Shown: positions 20,835-31,071 of the stretch, in pieces
Numbering within the stretch: position 1 is the stretch's first letter
Layout of the letters: every line of letters starts with the position of its first letter
Assembly (NCBI GenBank): GCA_001600455.1
Contig: BCKC01000001.1
Location: 7,261,418 to 7,325,417, forward strand
Direction: 5' to 3'
DNA: 64,000 nt
Source of the DNA: Endocalyx cinctus
Taxonomy: Eukaryota; Ascomycota; Sordariomycetes; Amphisphaeriales; Apiosporaceae
Position numbers and translations under genes: made by a program
The notes under the pieces: model-generated
Told to the model about the DNA's origin: nothing
The model's database searches: none
The model's input: the letters and a program-made list of their open reading frames with translations, nothing else

Positions 20835-22123
20835 ATGGCGACTACTTATCCCCAGTTCGATAACAACACCGAGGCCCTCGAAGTAGCGAAAGCTTTCGCC
20901 GAGCGCATTCGTGGAAAGACTGTTCTAGTAACGGGTGGTAATCCTAGTGGTATTGGATTCACCACCTGCCAGGCTTTCGTAAGCTTTATCGTCGTAGAGA
21001 AAAGTCGAAAGCATGACTAGTTAATTCTAACTCCTATCATCAGGGCTCGCAATCCCCTTCGCATTTGATCATTGCTGGTCGTAACTTATCCAAGCTCGAG
21101 AAATGTATCGAGCTACTAAAAGCGGATTACCCCGGCGTTGATTACCGCCCACTCATCGTCGACCTCTCTAGCCAGAGGTCGGTCCGAGACGCAGCTGCCA
21201 CTGTGCTCTCGTGGGCTGACGTTCCCGTGCTTGATATCATTGTCAATAGCGCTGGCGTCATGGGTATCCCAGAACGCACGCTAAGTGAGGATGGCATTGA
21301 AATGCACTTTGCCACAAACCATGGTAAGTTAAAACACATCCGCATTGCAGTCAATCTATTAGATAGACGCCCCTGTTCTGGACCAAAGTTGACATTTCGA
21401 TCGCAGTGAGTATCTGAAATCACGGGCCAGAAAAAGAGTCGTCAGCTAACGCAGGATGTTTTCGGCTACCAGATTGGGCATTGGTTGCTCACCTGCTCTC
21501 TTATGCCAAAAATAATCAAGGCCGCCGAAAAGAATCCCAAAGGAGATACGCGCATCATCAATGTCACGTCTGCCTCCCCTCAGCTTTCCACCCTGCGTTG
21601 GAGTGACATCAATTTCGACAAGACAAACAAGGACCTGCCCGAGTCAGAGCAGCCAAACTACGAGTTTCTCGAGATGTGGGGCTACAAGGATGTCAAGAAG
21701 GGGTCTTACTTCGGCCTTGAAGGCTACAACGTGAGTAAGGTGGCGAACACGCTATTTAGCGTTGGAGCCAACAAACGTCTATTCGAGAAGTATGGGATCC
21801 TCAGCGTCAGCGTGCACCCGGGCGTCATAGCTACCGAGCTAGGTCGGAATTTCCCTTCCGAAGTCACCGAGGCCATCGATGATATGCTTAAAACGGGAGT
21901 CTGGACTTCCAAGAGCCAGGGGGCCGGCGCCGCCACTAGTCTGGTTGGCTCCCTAGATCCGAAACTGGCACTTCCGGTGGCGGATGGTAAGGCCAATTAC
22001 GCCGTATACCTGGATGATTGTCAGATCTGCGACAAGGCCAAGCCTACGTCGGTATCGCCCGAAGGGGGCGAGAAGCTTTGGAAACTGTCCGAAGAGCTGA
22101 CCGAACAAAAGTTTGAGTGGTGA
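20835..22123 (+). CDS. short-chain dehydrogenase/reductase
   Basis: NAD(P)-dependent SDR of the retinol-dehydrogenase-like fungal type. Exons: 20835-20978, 21044-about 21323, 21473-22123. Motifs are TGGNPSGIG (cofactor glycine motif), NSAGVMG (the NxAG motif), the serine in INVTSAS and YNVSK (catalytic YxxxK). The C-terminus KFEW ends about 350 residues in. Second intron problem: the obvious donor (GTAAGT after CAT G) and acceptor (CTACCAG before ATTGGG) leave one extra base, so the conserved TNH/IGHW junction is out of frame by +1. Either a base error, unusual splicing or a fresh frameshift explains this. Substrate unknown. Confidence 0.8.
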
Positions 22124-23545
22124 GATCCTGTCTTGTACGGCCTGTAGACTTATTGTCACGGCTATGATGTAGTCTTGACTAGGTGGATCGGTTAGGTGGA
22201 TCGGTTAGGTTTATCTTGCCGGGGGTTCGCCAAAGAGAGAACCCCGTATAGACTCTAGAGTAAGGATACCAGGCACTGTGCTTCATAGAGATCAATTTTA
22301 CCACCATTCAAATCCTTGACAGAATAGTTGAAAATATAAAGAAAAAACCCGCACTAGCGCTCACTAGAATAAGGATATCCCGAGGTTCTGGCTTAGAATA
22401 CCTCTCGCAATAGCCCATCTCCTATTAAGTAACTCTCCCCCAGATAATAATACTAATTAATGTCATAGGGAGTGTACAACTAAAAACGTAGCATTATTAG
22501 GATGTAGTTCTCTAGCTATCCAGATTCTTTCTCATCTCTAAAAGCAGTCTACTCGCGTATACAATTTCATCTGTGGCGGTACTTAGGTTAGCAATCCCTT
22601 CGGGTCAGCACTCACTGAGGAAATATGATTAGTAAATAGTGACGAGACGGGAAATTATACGTTCGCCACCGAAGAGAAAGAGCATTTCCGCAATAACTCA
22701 TTTTACTATATGCTTTTTCAGAGACAAATAGAGAGTTTCGTTAACAGTTTATATTCCACACCCGGAAGTTGCCCTAAGCAATTTCCTTTACCGTGAATGA
22801 TCCTGAGCCGATGTCGCCTTAATCTGAGTCGTGCTTGAAGCAGTAAGCTAGGATGTTTGTTATTAGATCTGTGTTTCTGGTTGTCTATTGTTAAATAGTT
22901 ATGTTAACTTGATTCGTTGATAATCGACTACCTATCTGCCAGATTACTCCGCCTGCTCTCTTTGACACATAACCCCAATCCCGCAATGTATTTAGCTAGG
23001 ATGATGCAAGGGCTTGTTGGATGCAACATAACATATGCGTTGGCACAACATTTAGGACCAACTGTGTGATTTTACAATAATTATTGTACAGCATCCAATC
23101 ATACTAAATTGGATATTGGCTTAGAGAAAGGATTAATGCACATTACCATGCGAGCTGTCTTCAGCACCAACATAATTTTGATTATACCATCGTGTCGAGA
23201 TATCAAAGGAAACCTTTTAGCAATGACCAACAGCCTAGACTTGCAAACTACCTAGCTTTTTATCAAAAAAAAAAAAAAAAAAAAAAAAAAAAACAAGTAC
23301 GATACCATCCGGTTTAACGGAGACATCTATCCACTTGACATTGGGACTTTTCGGGATAGCTGTATGAGGCTCGCCAATAAATACGAGACGGCACTCAGAA
23401 GCAGTAGATGATCCCAGAACCCCAACACACGTTCAATAGCTACTAATCTAACTCGACCAACATCCTCCCTAAATAATACTTAATTTCCAAAGATTTCTAT
23501 CAATTCCATCTATTCCCTGTACTTTTTGCGCTTTCGAACTGCAAT
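22124..23545. other. intergenic region
   Basis: No gene. Contains a 13-bp tandem duplication at 22180-22205 and a 29-nt A tract at 23265-23293; the last 200 bp look like the hydrolase promoter. Confidence 0.6.
22180..22205. repeat. two-copy 13-bp tandem repeat
   Basis: TAGGTGGATCGGT occurs twice in a row, followed by a partial third unit (TAGGT). Confidence 0.7.
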
Positions 23546-24803
23546 ATGGCCACATTATTCTCCAGACAGCCGTTCAAAACACTCTACACCATCTGCTTCG
23601 CAGCTATCGCCGTCCTGTCTCTAACCGAGCTTTCACTCCGTTATACTTTTCGTTCACTCCGCCCACTGAAACAATGGAGCTATAGCACAAGTCTCGGGGC
23701 CGCCTTTCTCCGATACTACTTTCAATACGTGAGAGTAATACGGTATCAAAAACCTCACCAGATGGTACCCGGACAGTGTGGAGAGCGTTTCGCGCTTATC
23801 CAACCCCCCGAGGACCAAGAGGGAAAGGTTTACTTCTCTGGCCCTCTGGCCCCTAAGATCGTGAAGCCCTCCTCTATTGGGGTAGTATGGCACCCAGTAC
23901 CGATGACAGCTCCTTCTAGCACAGATCGACGTAAGGTGGTCGTCTTCCTGCCCGGTGGCGCGTTGACCCTTGGCATGGATCCCGACAGTACGGGCCGTAT
24001 TGCCTCGGATGTCTTAACAGATACCTGCTTCGGTGCCACTCACGTGCTCTACGTCCAGTACCGCCTCGCCAGCTCCGAGAGCCCCTTTCCCGCAGCAGTA
24101 CAAGATGCGATGACCAGCTATTGTTACGTTCTGAGCCTAGGGGTGAACCCCACAGATATCATCTTAGCTGGGGACTCCGCGGGAGGAGGTCTAGTCATCG
24201 GCCTTATCCGTTATTTAGAGACTGTTGCTACGCATGTTCCGCGGCCTGGTATTTAAATTTACTTCCTATTTATTCCACTTTGCCTTTTCTAACTCAATGC
24301 GCGAAAATTGAACGCTTACTGACCAAATACCGTGGAATCTAGCTGGCGCGATTGTTTTCTCCCCCTGGTTGGACGTCACTCCCGGCGTAGGCAAGTCGTA
24401 CGATGTCTCTCCCGCGTCCCGCTACGACATCCTCGATGGTGCTCTCCTAGAATGGGGTGTTGCGGCCTACCGTCCTTCCCTCGAAAAGGTATTTACGGCT
24501 TGTCAGGGGTCCAAATCCGAAGCCGAAGCGGTGTTCCGCGAGATAGAACCGTTCATCTCCGCCGCAGAGCATCCCTTCCGCTCTCACACGCCGTTGTTCG
24601 TTGTGAGTGGCGGCGCGGAGGGTTTTTCTGATTCAATTAGCAGATTTGTGCGACAGATGGCGGAGGTGGAGGGTAATTTCATCCACCATAAAGTAGTAGA
24701 TCACATGCCGCATGATTTTTTCCTTACCTATGGTGTTCTGAACACGAAAGAGGAGGTGAAGAGTGCCTTGCGAGCCGCACTTGAGTTTTTTGACAAGCTA
24801 TAA
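23546..24803 (+). CDS. alpha/beta hydrolase, hormone-sensitive-lipase-like, membrane-anchored
   Basis: Predicted esterase or lipase of 387 aa, exons 23546-24248 and 24343-24803 (junction RP/AGAIVFSPW). Residues about 12-32 are a hydrophobic anchor. The oxyanion motif is LPGGALTLG where HSL enzymes usually have HGGG, the nucleophile elbow is GDSAGGG, and the catalytic histidine is probably in HMPHDFF. The acidic residue would fall near SGGAEGF. Similar proteins are common as esterases in fungal accessory regions; the substrate cannot be told. The altered oxyanion motif is seen, its effect is not known. Confidence 0.85.
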
Positions 24804-25145
24804 TAATATGGCTTTAAGAGTCAACTTCGTCCTTCAGCATGTTAATGTAGTTCAGTTATCTCGAAGCTATGTTGTGTGGCCTTATCGCAACCCAAATCAT
24901 GACGTATTGCCAATTGAGAAACATTTGAGAAAGAAATGTATGGAAGATGTGGTTAGATAAATAATGCTGGTTTGTTGGACATGATGAATAAGTAGAAAGG
25001 CACAGTGGTATAATAAAATATATTTATGGAGTCACTTGTACATTCAAATCACTGATTAAAAACAAAACAACTTAATTGAATAATGTTTGGTTGTTTGTGT
25101 TTTTTATTTGTGAATTTCTGGAGAAAGAAAGAAAAAAAAAAAAAA

Positions 25146-25278
25146 ATGGTGAGAAGGGCGGCCAATTCCTGGTTCGAAATGGTTGTCTAACTGACCATGG
25201 GCCGACTCAGTCATCTTACCACTCCCCCACAGGTCCTTCTCGACAAAACTGTCACTTATTAGAAATTATAACTTTGGA
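25146..25278 (-). repeat. SINE-like repeat, copy A (mutated)
   Basis: About 133 bp, directly repeated 277 bp downstream. Compared with copy B it has mostly A where B has G, a RIP-like pattern. Read on the minus strand it ends in T/A-rich sequence, as pol III elements do. Confidence 0.45.
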
Positions 25279-25422
25279 TTATTCTAGTTTTGAAATTCTG
25301 GGAGAAAAGATTTTTCTTTTTTTTTTTCAAAATTAAAAATTATTTTTTTTTTTAAAAAAAAAAACATCATTATTGAAAACTATGATTTTTTTTTAAATAA
25401 AAAATAAAATAAAATAAAAAAT

Positions 25423-25560
25423 ATGGTGAGGAGGGTGGCCAGTTCCTGGTTCGAAGTGGTAGTCTGACTGCCCATGGGCCAGACTCAGCCAGACTACCAC
25501 TCCGTCACAGGACCTACCTTCTCGATAAAGCAGTCACTTATTGGAACCTATAACCTTGAA
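25423..25560 (-). repeat. SINE-like repeat, copy B
   Basis: Read on the minus strand it contains TGGCTGAGTCTGG (resembling an A box) and about 30 nt later TTCGAACC (resembling a B box), then a TTTTATTTTATTTT-type tail. On the + strand the same section forms a near-perfect 16-bp stem (AGTGGTAGTCTGACTG with CAGCCAGACTACCACT). A tRNA-derived retroposon is the best fit; a hairpin element is the alternative. Confidence 0.45.
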
Positions 25561-26192
25561 AATTAAGCAGATGTAGATTGTGCCTCATTACTTGTCAGTA
25601 CTCATTGTAAGTAACTGTACAATTCATTAGTGCTTAAAGACCATTATTACCTGCCCTAATCCTATTCTATAAACACAAGCCTAAGTACACAATCCTCTGG
25701 GCTTGCATATTCTAGAGAATTATGCCTTGTATCATCTTTGGGAGGCATTTCGTATTTCACTCCACTGGTCATTACTCTATACAAATTTGTGTTCAACGTT
25801 ACCAATGTGGCTGTCGCCCGCACGTTATCGACTCAGTAAAAAGTAGTTACCTTCGCGGGCCCTATTAATTGTAGGTAAGTTTATTGAGTACACAGATACT
25901 ATCGCCCATAACGTGCACCGTAGTTCATCTATAAACATGCGCTCCGATAATTACACCAATACTTTTACTTGATTGCCTCGACTATTGCGCCCTATTCGAC
26001 ATGTAATTCGTAACAAGCCGCCATTGACATACGTTGGTAGCTACCTGGCATGTTACCGAGGCATCTGATTCGGCTCATTGCAGACTTCATGCCAGCGCGT
26101 AGGCCTGCTCCAGCCCTAAAAGAGCTGCTCATATATCAGAAGCAACCATAATGACGAGAAACCGCACGCCTTCCTCACTTAACACGAAATTA

Positions 26193-26445
26193 TGACGGAG
26201 AAGTGGGACTAAATGGGACCTAGTTTCGGAGACGTTATATTACGGGGTGGAATCAAGCTCATGAACCCGGTTTAAGTGATTAACCAACCCCTAAATTATA
26301 TAGTATCAGCTTAGGAAGTATTATAAATAAGGTGTTAAGCTTCTGTTCGATTTATAGAAATAAATAATTCCTCAAGCCCTAATTTAATGAAATATTTATA
26401 TAATATGATTACCAAACTCTTAAATACCCTCCATAAGCTCTAACA
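26193..26445 (+). repeat. LTR-like dispersed repeat, copy 2 (RIP-like)
   Basis: A 253-bp copy of the repeat at 19706-19968, same orientation and same TGACGG...TAACA ends. Differences from copy 1 are mostly G to A and C to T, as repeat-induced point mutation would leave, with an indel of about 10 bp near the 3' end. Confidence 0.6.
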
Positions 26446-27312
26446 ATCTGACAGAAATATTATATATTATAATCTACTGAAGCATATCTATAGCAGAAAT
26501 GTCCAGCAACGCGGGAGTGGTCGGATAATACGAAGCCCACTTAATTGGTCCGGTTTATGACGCCGACGAAATATTCTGTTTATATTTGTTGTTTCTCGAG
26601 AATCTGAATCATATAAATGCCGTACAGGACTCCCAATAATCTATCGTATCTGACACCAAGCGTCTGGGCATCCAGGTGCGAGCCTGCAAAAGTAGTTGGC
26701 CCCTCCCGCAGTCCCGATCGCACTACGAATATTTTCTAACTCATCAACCATGATTTCCGGACTTCATCTTTTATACGAGTCATTCTCGGGCCCACTTAGT
26801 TGAATTACTCGGAGATAGATTCATCATTCCTGTCTTTGTCGGCCCGCTACATTCACATCATTATTGTTAATTTCGTTTTTTTTTATTGGTATTGGATGAA
26901 TAGATTTTAGTTGTCGCTATGGCACAAAAAGTTGAAGTATAATTAAATCAGTAGACGACAACTAGGGAGGAGGCAATCACTAGGCATGTAGTTGACCTCT
27001 ATCTGCTATCGCCCGTTAGCGTGGAGAGAGTATTGAGGAAGCACACCAAATCCTAGTTAGTGTCAATAACAAATTATCGGATGTGGCGTTACGAGCGGAG
27101 AACTATCACGACCCACCCACTCCGGAGATCCCGGATCAGATTAGATTGCCGACGATTTGACCAGGAATACAGACATATGGCCAAAAAAAAAAAAAAAAGA
27201 TCCGACGACAGGTACGTAGAGTCTTAATTCATATTTAGGTAGGAATATCAACAACATTTGCCTTCTTGGTTTCGGAATTTTCATGTCACGGTCGTTACAT
27301 ACACACCCCCGT

Positions 27313-28929
27313 CTATTCCTCTGAACGGCGTGACTCGAGCCACTCCCTAGCAATATCCTCGTGATTAGAGAATTCGACCGCGTCACCCCATGATTGAAGC
27401 CACGTGATAATGCTCTCCGCCATGCCGATAATGTGCGCCATACCACTAGTGTCGGGATGCATGAGAATGGGGAAGATAAAATCCGTTTCTTTGAAGCTTT
27501 TCTCTGGGCCCGACGCGTTTTCCCACAGCCAGAGGAACTTGTCTTTCCACATCTGTTCTACGACGCGCGTAGATACGTAGCCCATCGAGTTTGCGAGGTG
27601 TGGAAGGTATTGGAGGGGCATCATATCCTCATTGTACCAACCACATGGGATTTCCACGAGAGGGTGCTCGCCCGTCTTAAGAGGGTTGATGCTTGGCGCG
27701 ATGGGGGTTGGCTTCAGCCACGATGACGCGGGCTTAGACCAATCGATCGTCTCAATCGGAGGGTCCGCAGGCGTCCAGTATGGTTGGGAGTCGTGGTGCA
27801 TAAGAGAGGTGTCATACAAGAACCCGTGCTCGCGAAGGAGCTTCACCGTAGTCTCGCGAACAGTGTACATCGGAGCACGGTATCCCCGCGGCTTCTTGCC
27901 GCATAGCTTCTCGGCCACTTCGATGCACTTTTCCAAAACGTCTCGCTCTTGCTCCGGAGTCATCTGGTAGATGCCTTCGTGAGAGTAGCCGTGCAGGCCG
28001 ATCTCAGCACCCGAATCGACGACTTTTTGGACCGACTCGGGGAAAGTCTCCATCGTATGTCCGGGGATGAACCAGGTCACTTTATCGGCGATGCCTTTCT
28101 TCTTCAGCATATTGAGGAGACGGAGGCATCCGACCTTGCCGGCAAAAATGCCCGAGCTGTAATCTGCCATATTGTTGTCCGGGTGGCAACCAGTGCCGAG
28201 CCAGTGAGAGACGGCGTCAAAGTCAAACGAGAGGCAAACCTTGACTTTCGGCCGTTTCTGTACAAGTACTAGGGTACCGGGTATGGAAGGCACTTCTGTG
28301 TTGCCGGCTGGCTCGCCTAGGATCTCGTAGTGGCAGTCGGTTGGCATGCCACCGTTCACGGGATCGATGTCCTGCGGGCAGCAGCTCATCACTAAGATAA
28401 GGTCTTGTTGCGCCTCGAGGAGAACATGCTGACCTTTCTCGCTAGTAGGCTGGCGGATCTGGAGACTTCCGTGATGGTCTATGGCGACGTTCATGAATAC
28501 GTTAAATGGGTCCGGGACCCAATCATCGGCAATTCCGAGCGACGGAAATTTCTCCTTGAGTATAGAGTGCATGTTATCGGTGCAGTTGTCGTGGTAGCCG
28601 TCGAAACCTTGCATGCGATATCGCTCGCTGTCGCATGCCGACCACACGATATCGTGAACTCCGCGGGTCGTGTCCTCTACTAACTTAATCATCGGCTTTC
28701 GCCGAGTGCTGTAGAGAAAATCGCCGACCCGTACGGACACAGCAAGCAATATGGTACGGGTATGTACCATAGACAGGAAATCATTTTTGTCATTCGGGTT
28801 GAATGCCCAAAAGTCGACCACTTGTTTACCGTAAGTGTTGATAAGCTTGATACTCTGACCAGCCTTAATGGAAACGGCGGCGGCCTTTCGGGCGGGTATC
28901 AAGTGCATTTTGGTGTTAGTATGATGCAC
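27313..28929 (-). CDS. DUF1989 (urea carboxylase-associated) and polysaccharide deacetylase fusion
   Basis: Single-exon frame of 538 aa, possibly starting at the second Met (MHLIPARK). Residues about 8-200 match the DUF1989/urea carboxylase-associated family (SMVHTRTILL, GVHDIVWSACD, HDNCTDN). Residues about 235-530 are a polysaccharide deacetylase NodB-like domain (LSFDFDAVSHW, HPDNNMADYS, IGLHGYSHEG, YRAPMYT). The deacetylase half resembles PuuE-type amidohydrolases with the DxxxxW and GYSHE pattern more than chitin deacetylases, and there is no signal peptide, so a cytosolic C-N hydrolase in nitrogen catabolism is likely. Bacterial DUF1989 proteins include carboxyguanidine deiminase subunits. 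Domain calls are firm; the reaction is inference. Confidence 0.88.
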   Translation of the reverse strand: MHHTNTKMHLIPARKAAAVSIKAGQSIKLINTYGKQVVDFWAFNPNDKNDFLSMVHTRTILLAVSVRVGDFLYSTRRKPMIKLVEDTTRGVHDIVWSACDSERYRMQGFDGYHDNCTDNMHSILKEKFPSLGIADDWVPDPFNVFMNVAIDHHGSLQIRQPTSEKGQHVLLEAQQDLILVMSCCPQDIDPVNGGMPTDCHYEILGEPAGNTEVPSIPGTLVLVQKRPKVKVCLSFDFDAVSHWLGTGCHPDNNMADYSSGIFAGKVGCLRLLNMLKKKGIADKVTWFIPGHTMETFPESVQKVVDSGAEIGLHGYSHEGIYQMTPEQERDVLEKCIEVAEKLCGKKPRGYRAPMYTVRETTVKLLREHGFLYDTSLMHHDSQPYWTPADPPIETIDWSKPASSWLKPTPIAPSINPLKTGEHPLVEIPCGWYNEDMMPLQYLPHLANSMGYVSTRVVEQMWKDKFLWLWENASGPEKSFKETDFIFPILMHPDTSGMAHIIGMAESIITWLQSWGDAVEFSNHEDIAREWLESRRSEE

Positions 28930-31071
28930 AAGCAGGTGTATTTAGCTGTTAGTTAGTTAGTTTCAATATTTTCTGAACTCAGCAATTATTATGATAGGAA
29001 TACCATGTAAGATTGAATGACTCCTCTCAGATGTGAATATTGTTCACTAAACAGTACAATTATATCATGCATTGGAAATCCATATTGTTATCGTCTTATC
29101 GTTACTTTTACATCGGCAGATACGAAAGGTCTCCGGATCGGCCGATCGCCGCGGTGGATGCACCGCTATGGTGGGTAAATGGGTGGATCTGCCGGATAAT
29201 GTAACGAGGTATATTTCTGATTTGACTTTCACATACTCCAAATTCTTCGCATCATAATGTGGTACTAAGCAGTTGCTTTTATTACTGTAATTGGCGGGGA
29301 TTTGTACGGGGCCAGAACCGTTAACACTGTAACTTATGGTACAGTACATATATACACCGCTATAACTGATCAGGAAATAGCTGATTTGTTTTCACTCATG
29401 ACTCCGACGTATAATTAGAGGATCATATGGACGAGATAAATGCGAAGGCAGAGACTAAATGTTGTGTTCCACTTCTTTTAGCTTGATCCTTGGGGAGCGG
29501 CCCTTCCGACGTTAAGTTGCTGTTAAGTGGAGTGAAAGTTGAAGCCGTGGCTAAAATTAGACCGCCGGGCAGCCGGCTTCAGCTAGTCCCGGTTGACCCA
29601 CCCGTCAACTTTTTACACCCCATTGCCAGCTACGACATAGTATCGATACGGGAGATGATCTTGTAGGAAGAGACCGGAGAATGATTTAATTTTAAACTAT
29701 GGTGTAACTCTAATCTACGCTCGCTCATTGCCATTCGTCTCATCAGGTGTCTCTTTGGCTTGTTTCTCATAACCATCGGAGCCAGCTCTATCAACGACTT
29801 GTTTCGGTAAGGGAGAATAATGAATACCCTAGCTAGTTTCTATTGCCAACGGTGACCTCTTAAGAATAATGATATTGGCCCCGTAGCCGGAGGCTTTTTG
29901 GAGAGCGCTAAAGATTAGATCTGGACGTTTTAGATGCTCATAATCGTAGCCCCTGTAGTAAAAATAATAACTTATTATGTGTAGGTACGTCCTATTGTGT
30001 TTCTAGTTAACTCCATCTATAATCATTCATTGATTACGGTGAGAATGCAGTTGTAGACACCAAGAGAACAACACCAAAGGAAGTCAAATAAGTGTAATCC
30101 GTAAATTTCGGAGTTTATAAGTTTTGGACAAAAGAATCTGTACACGATCTATAAATATAACTTAAAAATGAGATTGAAAAGGTAGATACTTAAAATCAGG
30201 ACGCAAGGGTAATCCGGAGAATTCGGAGTTTATAAATTTTTGGACGTTCTGGATTCCTCAGTCCCAAACTCTAGAGGCTACATAAGATTTGTAGTTACAT
30301 GTTCCCAGATATTCTAAATGATCTGATTGATGGCAGGGACCAGTCCCGAGACCTCTGCGCTGATAGAGCCAACATCCACACTCCCATAGACCAACGTGAC
30401 GCCATAAGACATAAGAGGTGGTGAAATTAGGCATTTGACAAAGATTTCGCTCTAAACTGGGGACGAGTTTATTAATCCAGAGGTACGCGAGCAGTTCTAT
30501 TCTTATCTTGCAATCTATGTTATTGCGGCTAGAATTAAGCACGAAGATTGCCGCCAAAATCTCGTAGTGGCTGACTAGTAGAATCAACTTTGGTGCGAGA
30601 TTCAGTAGTAACTAACTATGCAACTAGTATTCATGTATCATTATGATGGATAAATATTAGAATTGTGGAATATCAACAAGTTCTATATGAATTCAATGCT
30701 CTAAATTTGCACATGTTGCAGGGACATCGAGAGTAAGCTGTCTGCTCGCGTACCTAGGTGCTGTGGTGGGTGCTCTCGCAGCAAGATCTAATGGGTAGGA
30801 AGCGAATCCCGATTTCCCAGAGTCCTCTTTTAAGCGGCTTGCTTAGATGCTATTTCCACTTGGGAAAAAAAAAAGAAAAAGAAAAAAACAGCCGTTTCAT
30901 CCGAATTTGGTATTTTAACTATTTCTTTTATTTTATGTTTTAATTTTTATTTTTTGCTCCTATTTCATTTTATACAAAACTCCTGATTAATTATCTTTCG
31001 CACCAGGTTATGTACACGGCACTTGATCTTGATGTATTAAATATTACTCTCATGTCGTATTTACTTGCCGT
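28930..31071. other. intergenic region with a gene remnant
   Basis: Upstream side of the DUF1989 fusion gene, then AT-rich DNA. Around 29480-29660 composition is more balanced, as in a promoter or old coding DNA. A minus-strand remnant lies at 30258-30587. The last 200 bp are the 3' flank of the amino acid oxidase gene. Confidence 0.5.
30258..30587 (-). pseudogene. possible decayed gene fragment, unknown family
   Basis: A 109-codon minus-strand frame, and in another frame of the same strand a protein-like segment YGSVDVGSISAEVSGLVPAI that ends at a stop. Two overlapping frames each look partly coding, as after frameshifts. I recognise no family. Confidence 0.25.

Larger units (their letters stand above)
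24804..27312. other. repeat-rich intergenic region
   Basis: No intact gene. Holds two SINE-like copies (25146-25278, 25423-25560), the second LTR-like copy (26193-26445), A/T tracts and a short open segment at 27020-27160 (46 codons, including VSVNNKLSDVALRAENYHD) that may be the last exon of a lost gene. Confidence 0.6.

Noticed and set aside
25171..25185. tRNA gene suggested by GGTTCGAA
   Set aside because: No cloverleaf can be folded; the box belongs to the SINE-like repeat. I found no tRNA or rRNA gene in the window.
19706..26445. A full-length LTR retrotransposon bounded by the two LTR-like copies
   Set aside because: The interior holds an SDR and a hydrolase gene but no gag, protease, integrase or reverse transcriptase sequence.
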